Shown here in pieces: positions 1 to 8,181 of a DNA stretch of 13,499 nt (positions are counted from its first letter, which is position 1; each line of letters begins with the position of its first letter). A program made the position numbers and the translations under genes. The DNA is from Physocladia obscura (lineage: Eukaryota; Chytridiomycota; Chytridiomycetes; Chytridiales; Chytriomycetaceae), in assembly GCA_027596945.1 (NCBI GenBank), contig JADGJH010000880.1, positions 1-13,499 on the forward strand, given 5' to 3'. The notes under the pieces are model-generated. The model searched no databases and had not been told where the DNA came from. It worked only from the letters and a program-made list of their open reading frames with translations.

Positions 1-359
1 GTACTGCTGCTTCTGCTGTCACAAACTAGTTGTGTCAGCATGTAATGCAGTCAGCATTGAACATATATGGTTAGTTTGTTCAGCACCTTGTTGTTATTGT
101 CAGTGTTTTACAATGTAGCTGCTTAAAGTCTATATTGGAAAAACAACTTTGTTTATCACAATGCCAATTAGGCTCTTTCTGTCATGACTACTGACATACT
201 TAAACCTAGGATCACTCCGGTTCTCTACTCTAGTCTACTATGCAAGCCATGCCCTTGTGCAAGATGATCCAGGTGATTGGAGTTTTCTTTTATTAATGTT
301 CTTTTTTTGTTTTTTTTCCTCAAAAGTACAGATTTCAAAACATAGCCCTTGGGAGCTGT
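1..359. other. AT-rich non-coding DNA, no gene seen
   Basis: No reading frame of useful length and no recognisable RNA gene was found on either strand. The stretch contains T-rich runs near 290-330 that resemble the spacers of the repeat array to its right, so it may be an older, more decayed extension of that array. Seen in sequence only. Confidence 0.5.
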
Positions 360-1015
360 GAATGTGGTCTGTTGGTGACAAAACTGGGTGTGCGCCTAGC
401 AGCTGTCACACTCAGTTTGTCTGTGTTTTTATTTTAATAAAGATAAAATTTATTTTAAAATAAAAACAACATGGAAAAACAGCAGGCACAGCTGGTTCCA
501 TCTCCTGATGAATCTCTGCATGCTGCGTGCATCAGTGCATTAGTCAGCAGCTAAACGCTGATGTGTCACAGCTGTTTTGTTCTCTTTTCAATCAGTTTTT
601 ATAATAATTTTATATTTTTATTTTAAATAAAGACAGACAGACAACAGCCAAAGTGGCTCTGTTGTCTGATAGGTGTCTGCACGCTGCGCACATTCGTGTA
701 AATCCTGGCAGGTAACGTCGACATTGTGCAGCTGTTTTTGTTTTGCTTTGTTTTGTTTTAAATAATAAATCTCAATTAATTAGATTTTTATTTAAGAAAA
801 ACAATGACAAAACTCACTGTGCACAGCCAAGCTTATGCTTGATGCGTACCCTGTGCTGCGCACATCAGCACCACCTCCTGTGGATGGTGTTTTGATGTCG
901 CATGGCCTGTTTTGAATCGTTGCAGTACATTTTCGCAATGGTTTGTTTTTGTCCTTTGGAAAAATTTACTGGGCAATTTTTTAAATAATAAAAATAATAA
1001 AAACAACAGAAACAA
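360..1015. repeat. Degenerate tandem-like repeat, ~160-210 bp period
   Basis: About four diverged copies of one layout are visible: a GC-richer block, then a CAGCTGTTTT-like motif, then a T-rich/AATAAA-rich spacer ending in AAAACAAC. The best-kept core is GCATGCTGCGTGCAT (about 519), GCACGCTGCGCACAT (about 677) and CTGTGCTGCGCACAT (about 850). CAGCTGTTTTGTTC (about 567) is echoed by CAGCTGTTTTTGTTTTG (about 727). The spacers lie near 421-470, 600-635, 745-800 and 980-1010. One copy contains a short hairpin at 639-667, where AGACAACAGCC faces GGC-TC-TGTTGTCT. Copies are too diverged to be a young satellite, and a nested non-autonomous element is an alternative. A minus-strand frame at 833-1030 crosses it and is low-complexity. 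Confidence 0.45.
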
Positions 1016-1401
1016 TGTATTTATTTTCATTTATTTAATTTGGACCAAAATAATAATAATAAAATATCTTTTATTTTTTTATTACTTTTTCTTTGCATTA
1101 CTTCTTTTATTCCATTAACTCTCACCACAGAGTCACTGGAACTTCAAAAAGTTTCATAATGGAAAGAAATCACCATTCAATCTTTGTGTCTAAATAATAG
1201 AAACAACACATATGAGAAGGTATGTGAGCAAAGCATAAGAATGAGATTTGGGAAAAGGAATTGGATTTTCTTTTGGATTGAAATTTTCTAAAATGAATAA
1301 AAATATAATTTTTGACTGAAAATCTTAGTTCTCATGACCTCTAATGTTGAAATAGTAAAAGTTACAATGTAGATTTTAACAATGCCTTTCTTGAATTGCA
1401 G
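1016..1401. other. AT-rich spacer before the retroelement remnant
   Basis: No gene is supported here. A GTATGT at 1220 and a pyrimidine-rich CAG at 1399-1401 could bound a 182-nt intron-like segment just before the copia homology starts. Without a recognisable upstream exon this stays a possibility only. Confidence 0.3.
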
Positions 1402-2533
1402 CTAATTGCTCACAGTAGCACAGTGGTTCTTGCTGATGACTCTGAAGTTCAAATTCTTGGACATAGAACCATCAAACTCAATTTTCATAATGTCAAATGT
1501 ATTGTAGAAAATGTTTTCTTTGCCCCCAACATCACTGAATTTCAGTCTTGCTAATGGTACATGCGATGCTGTTTCTTTTCAGACTGACAGTGTTTATCTC
1601 CAATACCATAATACTGAAAAGGATATTCTTATTGGCACTTGTATTGGAGACCTTTTTATCTCCAAATGTCTGACCACACTTCAAAAAATCTTTTTACTGG
1701 TAAGACAGCAACATCATTAGCTGTTCACACTATTCAGCGAAGACAAGACCAAAAGTGATTAATTGTTGTATTATTATATCCGGAGTGGAGAGGTTCTGTT
1801 TGGGGTTTGTGGAGATTTGGGACTTCATGGCAATTCAGAAATCATTGCTGAATTGCTGCTGCTGTCCAAATCCCAACCTTCCACAGTCCCCAAATGCAAT
1901 CACCACCATCTGCAGAAAGCCAGCAAACATTCCTGAAGAAAAGAAAATGAGGCCACTCTTCTTTCAAATCATTATCTGACATGATTTCTTCAAAATAACA
2001 GACAGTAATCCTTTTACTCCTGGTTCCTCCTAAACTGGTGAAGACGGTAATTATGAAAACTCTGTTGGTTCTGCTATTTCTAAGATGAACGGAAACAAAA
2101 CATCAGAACTAATTAAATTTTCTCAATCTAAACCATGTTCTACAAACTAGCTTGCAGTTGTACAAATTGTCCTTGGGAGGAAGTTTGGGCATATTAATTT
2201 TCATTCTATTCTCAATACTCTTAACGCAGTGGAATTGAACAATAAATATAAATTTTATGTTCCATCTGAAAATTTATCATATTTTGAAAAATCAACCCTT
2301 AAAGTTGCACAATTTGTTTTAAACACAAACTTACTAGAAAACCCATAGATTCAACAACTATTCCAGCTCCACATGTTAGTTTTAGAATACATACTGATGC
2401 GGTTAAGATTGTAGGAACTGACCCAGATAATAATTCTTATTGGCTCCTCATAACAGGTGAGTTCACTAGATGGAGTACAGTCATTCTAATAAGAACTAAA
2501 AGTCTTGCTGCAGAAGTCTGTCAATTTTATTAG
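1402..2533 (+). mobile_element. Decayed Ty1/copia retrotransposon pol fragment
   Basis: Conceptual translation gives, in order, the landmarks of a Ty1/copia polyprotein. From about 1414 comes the protease-to-integrase linker (VVLADDSEVQILGHRTIKL, then ENVFFAPNIT). A different frame from about 1545 continues it (SLANGTCDAV, then SVYLQ and IGTCIGDLF). Near 2172-2240 lies the pre-integrase FGHINFHSI motif. After a frame change at about 2306 there is the zinc-binding CTIC pair and then the integrase catalytic start HTD at about 2383-2391, in a clean stretch that ends at the TAG of 2531-2533. At least two frameshifts and several stops break it, and about 450 bp of unrelated DNA separates the halves. 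Reverse transcriptase, RNase H and LTRs were not seen, so it is an inactive relic. Confidence 0.72.
1799..1894. repeat. Imperfect inverted repeat (96-nt hairpin)
   Basis: The left arm 1799-1826 (TTTGGGGTTTGTGG then ATTTGGGACTTC) pairs with the right arm 1864-1894, whose reverse complement begins TTTGGGGACTGTGG. Inside it, CAATTCAG at 1831-1838 pairs with CTGAATTG at 1848-1855. Weaker pairing continues outward. It lies inside the extra DNA that splits the copia relic, so it may be the core of a small foldback element or MITE, but no target duplication was found. Confidence 0.5.
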
Positions 2534-3529
2534 TTATTGGGCTGACCACCTCAAAGTAGGTTTATAATTTAAATCTGTTTTTAAGTTTTGTACACGTTTT
2601 GAACTTTTGGATATTTGACTTTTGATCTGGAAGCTACGATTTTAGTATCAATTCAAATAAACAAAGCAAATTTATTGAGGTCCTTGCAGTTCACAAACAA
2701 ACCTTCTACAAAGAAGTAAATTATAAACTTCAAATATGACTTCTACAACAGTGGTTAAATTCAAAGTCACGCCTATCTGTGGATGTCAAACACCTGCGCT
2801 TGCAATCTCAAGAAACTCGCAAAACATTAAATGATTTCACTAATCACACTTGATGAATTTCGCAGCAAACGAGTCGCGTCACAACCAAGCAGATAATTTC
2901 TCTCGCTTTGGTGCAACAGTTTACTCAAACTCTTGCTTCGGCGAAATAATTTGAAATTTGGGTTTCGAGAGTTTTTAGCCGTTTGGGTGGTTTTTTGGAA
3001 CGGTGTTTCAGTGTGAGTGTTTTAGGGTCGATTTTGGGCAGATTTTTGCAGTTTGGACTGCTCAAAGACCGTTTTTAAAGGAGTAGCGCAGTTAGCAGTT
3101 CCAGGAAAGTAGTAAATTTCGATGAATATGCATGCGAAAATTGCTGGGCGCACTTGTTGATGAGTTAGAGGGCTCGCGGAGTTTTTGAAGAACTGAAAAA
3201 TATATGATAGTGCTACTTTTGATTCTCTGCATACTTTTTTGAAAGCTTTTCTGCCCGAAAGATTTCATTTCAATTGTGGGAACTTTCTGGAAAAAATCAA
3301 AGGCAAGTTTTGAAGAGAGAAGCGGGTGCGGCAGATGAAGGCTGTTGAGTAGTTTACTTTGCGATCGTTGTTTCAAAAGCGAATTGGCCGGAATTCCGGC
3401 TTTGCGTTCCGATTGCTTTCCGGTTTTCTTTGTTTGAGATTTGCCAACAATTGAACCAAAACTTCACCTGTTAACATAGCCGTTTTTCTTTTTGTTTACG
3501 CAGGTTATTGGCGACAAACATATGCTACG
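2534..3529 (+). other. Upstream region and probable 5' leader of the zinc finger gene
   Basis: No protein-coding gene is supported. The left part (to about 2760) is AT-rich and may hold further retroelement decay. From about 2860 the base composition becomes less extreme, consistent with promoter and leader DNA. A GTGAGT at 3013-3018 and a TTTACGCAG ending at 3503 could bound a leader intron of 491 nt just before the start codon; this is inference. The minus-strand frame at 3092-3376 has no domain and was not accepted as a gene. Confidence 0.35.
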
Positions 3530-3539
3530 ATGCCAATGA
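3522..3539 (+). promoter_or_regulatory. uORF overlapping the main start codon
   Basis: ATG at 3522 opens a five-codon frame (MLRCQ) whose TGA at 3537-3539 lies beyond the main ATG at 3530, out of frame with it. Its context is weak (C at -3), whereas the main ATG has A at -3, so scanning ribosomes could leak past. If the transcript includes 3522, translation of the zinc finger protein should be dampened. The transcript start is unknown. Confidence 0.4.
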
Positions 3540-5131
3540 CAGCAACCGCAACGGCAACGCTCAAATCAGCAACTCCCTCTTCATTATCGCTTTCATCAGC
3601 AGAAACAGCAACTTCACAATCACCAATCCCTTCTTCCCACACCGAAATCTCCGAAAGCGAAAGCAAAAAAACGTTTAACTCCAGTCCTTTCTACGGTAAG
3701 CAGTTGCCACTTTTAAACGCGTTAGATTTGCAATTTGTGATTAATCGAAACGAACCTTTCTTGCGTCAAGAACTTTCTCCCAGCGGCTCATCGACGACAG
3801 CAAACCTTCCTGCAAAGTCTTCATCTGCTGGCGGCGGCGATTCCGTTATTACTCCTGCAATGGCAAAATTGTCTCTGTTACCTTCAGATCAAATTTCCAG
3901 TGAAACTGTTTCTTTGAACTCTCAGCAGGTGGCGTTTGAATCAAATAAAGTTGGCGAATATCTGGTTAGTTTCTAATAGTGGCCGACGACTTTTAAATTT
4001 CATCTGGGTTATGTGGAAATTTAGAACAAAAACCAGGGTTCGGAAGACAACGGGAGACCAGAATGGTTCAATTCTTTCACGTCTTGGATTGACGACTTGG
4101 ACATTGACAGCAAGCAGTCTTCTATGCGCGAAACCGTTACTGATTCCAAGGTGGCTAAACCGATCAGCGTTATGGACCAGTTGGTGAATCCTGTGTATAA
4201 TTTTGGTGTTCTTGAGCCAACTGCAGACAAAAGATTTTCACAAACATCAAGTTTCTTCAGTTACGACAGTGACGGTGTATCTGATTCAGGCTTTTATGGC
4301 GTTTCACGTAAACATTCTTTAGACGTTGAAGCCTCGTCAGCATCGCATTTTTATGGTGATTATCCGTTGCGTCTGTCAGCAAGCAATCCGTCACTGTTTT
4401 CACCCGCAAATGCTGGAAGATCTACTCAAATACCATGGATCTCGAAAGTAGCTGGAGTCCAAACAATGGATCCCGGAATATCGCCGTACCTGCCAGTAGA
4501 ATCTCCTTCAATTTTGGCACAAACTCCGAAAATGCCGGAATTTGAGCCTCTCAGATATTCTCCTTCCTCATTTGAATTCCCACCGTCAAAGGGCCAACCG
4601 AAATCTTTATCGCCAACGTCTTCAAACGGGCTTTCGCCAATGTTTTTCGCACCATCTCATAATGTTCATACTCTAGAATCTACTTCCGTCCTCCAAAACA
4701 CACCCCGTGGCACTATCTCTCCAGATCGTACTTTCCAACACCAAAGTTATTGGCCAAACTCACAGCCTCAGAACACGTTTCCGTATCACCTATCGAGAAA
4801 AAATTCCTCGCCGCCACACTCATCGTTGGCTCACTCTGCAACGCCGTCCCCACCGGACGTGACTGCACCATCTCGCTCCTCGAGCCTAAACCCTATGTAT
4901 CCGCGTAGTAACGGCAACTGCACGGGGACATCAATTTCGTCTATTATTGCGTCTGCACCAGTTGGATCCGGGATTATTCCTGCGGTAGTCATGAAAGGTA
5001 TCAAGAGTAAAGATCCGTTGAAACCAGGAGACTGGATTTGTCCTAATAGTGCTTGCCGGTTTCATAATTTCGCAAGAAGAACAAGTTGTGTTGCCTGCGG
5101 TACAAGTGACAGAGGTGCTGGTAGATTTTAA
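3530..5131 (+). CDS. Ser/Pro-rich protein with C-terminal RanBP2-type zinc finger
   Basis: Two exons (3530-3964 and 4025-5131) encode 513 residues. The start is the ATG with A at -3; an alternative in-frame ATG lies two codons on. The product is mostly low-complexity Ser, Pro, Thr and Asn, hence probably disordered, with an acidic-aromatic patch just after the splice (PEWFNSFTSWIDDLDID). The last 35 residues form a textbook RanBP2 finger: GDW at 480-482, zinc ligands C484, C489, C500 and C503, and the conserved N493 between the pairs (W-x-C-x4-C-x3-N-x6-C-x2-C). Family knowledge: such fingers bind single-stranded RNA (ZRANB2 type) or ubiquitin (NZF type). The RNA-contact Asn and the aromatic/Arg spacing favour RNA, but no RRM accompanies it. 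The role is likely post-transcriptional regulation in cytoplasm or nucleus; this is inference. The 3' region has ATTAAA at 5362 and AATAAA at 5545 inside the MITE. Confidence 0.78.
3965..4024 (+). other. Intron of the zinc finger gene (60 nt)
   Basis: Donor GTTAGT at 3965 and acceptor TTTAG at 4024, phase 0. Because 60 is divisible by three the frame is unchanged, but unspliced reading meets an in-frame TAA within four codons. Removing it joins ...GEYL to NKNQGSEDNG... and makes one continuous protein ending in the zinc finger. Confidence 0.72.
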
Positions 5132-5447
5132 GATTTTAGGTGTTGGAGAGAGTTGTCAGACGGTGCTGATGGCTTTAATTTTTTTTGCATGTAATTGCAT
5201 GTTGAGAGTCGGGCCGGCATTTATGTATCACTTTTTTGTTTGTTTTATTTTTTTTGGATTTCCCTTCTCGTTTATCCATATTTTGGGGTTGTAATTTTCT
5301 GGGCTATTTTTTTCTTCAATGTTTTGGGAGCCACGTTTTTTATTTTGCTGAATTTGGAGAAATTAAATTTTTCTTTTGTTTATGCACTTTTTTGCTAACA
5401 AAAACAATATGCTGTTAAATTTGAAGCTCTCACTAGTGCAAGTCATA
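5132..5447 (+). other. T-rich 3' flank of the zinc finger gene
   Basis: No gene is seen. Several short overlapping T-rich frames translate to Phe/Leu/Val strings with no domain. ATTAAA at 5362-5367 is the first plausible polyadenylation signal after the stop. Confidence 0.4.
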
Positions 5448-5687
5448 GTAGCAGGCAGGGTTAGGAATTATACCGTATAATACTTTTTAACATACAAATT
5501 ATACGATATAATACTGTTAGTATACTAGTATTATACCTTGTTTTAATAAAAGTTTTCAAACATATAATAAATCTTTATCAAATATTGAAAAAGATGCTGT
5601 ACAAATTTACTTTTCATATTGAAATTTTATTATACAAATTATACCGCATAGTTATACCGTATAGGTATAATGCTCCCTCGTAACAGG
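5448..5687. repeat. 8-bp target-site duplication pair flanking a MITE
   Basis: GTAGCAGG at 5448-5455 and GTAACAGG at 5680-5687 match at seven of eight positions and directly abut the two ends of the inverted-repeat element. An 8-bp duplication is the hallmark of hAT-type transposition. Confidence 0.6.
5456..5679. mobile_element. hAT-like MITE, 224 bp, non-autonomous
   Basis: The left end reads CAGGGTTAGGAATTATACC, and the right end, reverse-complemented, reads GAGGGAGCATTATACC. These are imperfect terminal inverted repeats that differ by two bases of length and a few substitutions. The subterminal DNA on both sides carries several copies of the short palindrome-like motif TATACCGTATA or variants (near 5470, 5505, 5640 and 5655). 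CAGGG-type ends plus an 8-bp duplication fit the hAT superfamily. It has no coding capacity, so it would depend on a transposase elsewhere. It carries an AATAAA at 5545-5550 about 415 bp after the stop of the upstream gene and could supply a polyadenylation signal. Confidence 0.66.
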
Positions 5688-5780
5688 CAACTTATGCATG
5701 TACAAAAAAAGGAATTGTCAGGAAAACTCTTCTTGGCTACAAAAAGTGCTAACCAATCAAGCATTACAAGTTACACACGT

Positions 5781-5804
5781 TGTGTGTGTGTGTGTGTGTG
5801 TGTG
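5781..5804. repeat. (TG)12 microsatellite
   Basis: Twelve uninterrupted TG units, preceded by TTACACACGT, so the local DNA is ACACACG-TTG-TGTGTG and partly self-complementary. Likely length-variable between strains. Confidence 0.95.
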
Positions 5805-6235
5805 TTTTGGATTTTTTTTGACATTAAATGGAGGATTCAGAACAAAACAGTTTCTTGCATTTTCCAACTTTTCAACTCAAAGTTCTACTACAAAATGTTA
5901 CCTATCCTTTGACAAGATTTAGATCTTCTTCAATTTTCGCATTTCCGTTAGATTGTGGGTATCATTTTCATATTTTCCATGCATTTTTCTGTTTAAAATT
6001 TCAATTTGTCTATTTGTTTGTAGTTTACTTCTTTGCAGTCGAGAAACGTTTAATTAGTATTACTATTTTCACAATCCCAATTGTTTTTTTATTTATTTTA
6101 TTGCAACACTACACTGCGCAAAACAGGCAAAACAGGGTATTGAAAGAAATAAAATAAAAATTGACTATATTGTGACTAAAAGCTTATCTTCTGTTGCAAA
6201 ACCTCTGCCAAATTATTAAAATTTTTGTCTTCAAA
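5805..6235. other. AT-rich intergenic DNA between convergent genes
   Basis: This lies between the 3' ends of the zinc finger gene and the minus-strand gene at 6236-7426. The open frame 5828-6157 is Phe/Leu/Ile-rich through composition, shows no domain and has no clear promoter, so I do not annotate it as a gene. Confidence 0.5.
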
Positions 6236-7426
6236 TCAAAAAATACAAGCATATAATTCTTGAAAAGCGCCAATAGCAGCAGCACGAATTTTTTCCCATC
6301 CAAAGACAAACGTTCCTCCGAGAGCGAAAGGCAGAAGCAGAGAGCAAAGCCACAGGCCGATCGGCGCTGATCCAACAATAACCAGCCATTTAAGGAGTGG
6401 ATGCGCATCAGTTTTAGCGGCAATGGCTTTCACGAGTGGCGAGATGCGCCGCTTGAGGATCTGCGCGACGGCAGCGGGAAGATAGACGAAACTGGTACTT
6501 GGGCTTGATAATTTTTCCGAGCCAAGCAACGGACTGAAAGCCTCCGAATCCAAATCGTCAGCAGAGGAGCAAGACGCGTCGAAATCTGTTGCAGTTCCAG
6601 TTTCCTCAGGCTCCAGGTGGAATGCCGTGGTTTTTGCCGCTGGGATATCTGTTTCTTCGGCAATCGGCTCAAGAGTGGGCGACAATTGCTGAGGAGTTTC
6701 AGAAGTGGTGGAAGCTGAGTAAAGCGAAGACTCCGAAGAAAATCCATCGAGAACGGAAAACGAGGCTGGCGCCGCGTCAGTTTCTGCAATTTGTGAAGAT
6801 CCGGGGAGAGGATTTGCAGGTGGATTTTGGGTATGTGGCAGCGGGTTTTGCTCCGAGTATTTTGAATCGACTCTTTGTATCGTTCGGATATTTTCCGAAC
6901 CAGAAACGGGACGCTCAAAAACAAAATTGCCTTCGAGTCCGCTTTCGCTTTCAGCGGGGGCGTTTTCTTTTTTTTCTTTGCTGTCGATACAGACGCGTTT
7001 GAGATGCTCGGCGGCGTCTTCTGTTGCTTGAAGTTTATTTTCCTCGTCTTCTTCTCCGTCTTCTTCGAATGGTAAGTTCGTTTTGATGTTTGGTGCCTGC
7101 AATTCCGAGTCCAGGCGTCTTTTCACTGGGAGATTGGCATGCAGTTGAGCTTGTTCTTGCGTATTGATGTTATGTGCAGTATCCAACGCGGTATTACTTT
7201 CGCTTTCGCTTTCGTTTCCGCTCACGCTGCCGCTAACGCTCACGTTACTGATGCTCATATTAATATCGCTACTACTCTGGCTGATTGTGTTTGCAGATGC
7301 ACTGTTTTCATTGAATTCCGCTTCAGCTTCATGTTTTTCCTCCCAATGCGTGTTCGCTGCTCTGTGCTGTTTTTGCTTGTTTTTGTGGTTGGTCTTTTTC
7401 TTTGGCTTCGTTTTACTTCCACCCAT
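6236..7426 (-). CDS. Low-complexity acidic protein with C-terminal promethin-like membrane segment
   Basis: A single exon encodes 396 residues from the ATG at 7424-7426. The first ~25 residues are Lys-rich (SKTKPKKK), then comes a long Ser/Glu/Asn/Thr region with an acidic run near residues 121-132 (EEDGEEDEEN), all probably disordered. The only ordered-looking part is the last ~70 residues: an amphipathic stretch (KRRISPLVKAIAAK), then DAHPLLKW and a hydrophobic span at about 347-376 with SAPIGLWLCSLLLPFALGG, followed by GWEK and a short tail. The spacing HP - hydrophobic - SAPIG - hydrophobic - G - E resembles one hairpin of the promethin/LDAF1 (LDO) family, which works with seipin in lipid-droplet formation at the endoplasmic reticulum. 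Known members have two hairpins; here only one is present. The assignment is inference; a tail-anchored membrane protein of another kind is the alternative. Confidence 0.65.
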   Translation of the reverse strand: MGGSKTKPKKKTNHKNKQKQHRAANTHWEEKHEAEAEFNENSASANTISQSSSDINMSISNVSVSGSVSGNESESESNTALDTAHNINTQEQAQLHANLPVKRRLDSELQAPNIKTNLPFEEDGEEDEENKLQATEDAAEHLKRVCIDSKEKKENAPAESESGLEGNFVFERPVSGSENIRTIQRVDSKYSEQNPLPHTQNPPANPLPGSSQIAETDAAPASFSVLDGFSSESSLYSASTTSETPQQLSPTLEPIAEETDIPAAKTTAFHLEPEETGTATDFDASCSSADDLDSEAFSPLLGSEKLSSPSTSFVYLPAAVAQILKRRISPLVKAIAAKTDAHPLLKWLVIVGSAPIGLWLCSLLLPFALGGTFVFGWEKIRAAAIGAFQELYACIF

Positions 7427-7577
7427 TATTCTCGTTCGCCCTTTTCCTTTTTTTTCTCAAGTATTCGCTGCTGCTTAAACGCCCTGCTCGCTGATTGTTG
7501 TTTTTTCAGTTTGGTGCTTGCTTGGCTTGTGTTTTTTTTTCTTTCGCGTTTCCCAACAATCAAACAAAATGTACGCA

Positions 7578-7616
7578 CATGGCTCTATTTAAGGCGATTT
7601 TTCGCCTTTAGCCATG
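7578..7616. repeat. 39-bp interrupted palindrome
   Basis: CATGGCT (7578-7584) pairs with AGCCATG (7610-7616), and inside it AAGGCG (7591-7596) pairs with CGCCTT (7603-7608), around an ATTTTT loop. It lies about 150 bp upstream of the minus-strand start codon, so it is placed like a regulatory site or a leader-RNA hairpin. Function unknown. Confidence 0.6.
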
Positions 7617-7877
7617 AGCAAATAGTCTGGCAGCGCTGTTTTAATTATCTTGAAAGAGAAATAACAATGATCACACGCAGTCTTCACGCTGACTTAATTT
7701 GTTCTCCCGCCAACTACTGCCGCAATTGATGCTTCCCGAGATTCAAATGAAAGTTTTCGTCAAATGAAGCTTAATCTGGGCGCGTAGTGAAATAACAGAC
7801 TCTGAAAGTCCCGTGCCTGCTTGGCAAGCCCATTGTCTCCCCGAAACGAAAAATGAGATGATCATGTGACTCAAAGC

Positions 7878-7896
7878 AAAAAAAAAAAAAAAAAAA
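7878..7896. repeat. Poly-A tract of 19 nt
   Basis: Nineteen uninterrupted A between GC and GACC. It could be a promoter-type dA:dT tract that excludes nucleosomes or the tail of an old retroposed copy; no flanking duplication was identified. Confidence 0.9.
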
Positions 7897-8181
7897 GACC
7901 ATTTTTGGCTTAGTTGTTTGATTCATCAAAACTGTAGTGAAGTGTGAATATTGTCATTCGATATACCAAGGATATTAGTTTTACTATATTGTTATTTATG
8001 TTATTTAACGAGCGAGTGTTACATTATTACAAACTGCCAACATTTTGGTCAAACAGGTGTATACAATGTTTGCTGAGATTTGAAGGATGGTTGAGAAAAA
8101 ATTTAAAAAAATAAAAAATTAAAGGATGGTAACCTTACATTTGTCAAGTTTTTCTCGTTTTTTGCCATTTTGTTTTCACAA

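Larger units (their letters stand above)
7427..8181. other. Divergent intergenic region between two genes
   Basis: It separates the minus-strand membrane protein gene from the plus-strand receptor gene, so it should hold both promoters. It contains a 39-bp interrupted palindrome (7578-7616) and a 19-A tract (7878-7896), each listed separately. No exon or RNA gene was recognised; the plus-strand frame that runs into it (7139-7729) is the antisense shadow of the minus-strand gene plus T-rich sequence. Confidence 0.45.

Noticed and set aside
833..1030. Minus-strand 65-codon frame with a Leu/Phe-rich start
   Set aside because: It lies across the degenerate repeat; the hydrophobic start comes from an AAT/AAC-rich spacer, not a signal peptide.
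3092..3376. Minus-strand 94-codon frame
   Set aside because: No domain, lies in the leader/promoter region of the zinc finger gene, and has no splice or polyadenylation support.
3696..3725. GTAAGC...TTAG segment that looks like a 30-nt intron in the zinc finger gene
   Set aside because: Far shorter than the other introns, a multiple of three, and the frame through it is open, so it is kept as coding.
5828..6157. 109-codon plus-strand frame
   Set aside because: Phe/Ile/Leu composition follows from T-rich DNA; no family resemblance and it lies between convergent genes.
6430..6924. Alternative minus-strand frame and plus-strand frames across the 6236-7426 gene
   Set aside because: They are shadows; only the 396-codon frame has coherent low-complexity structure and a membrane segment.
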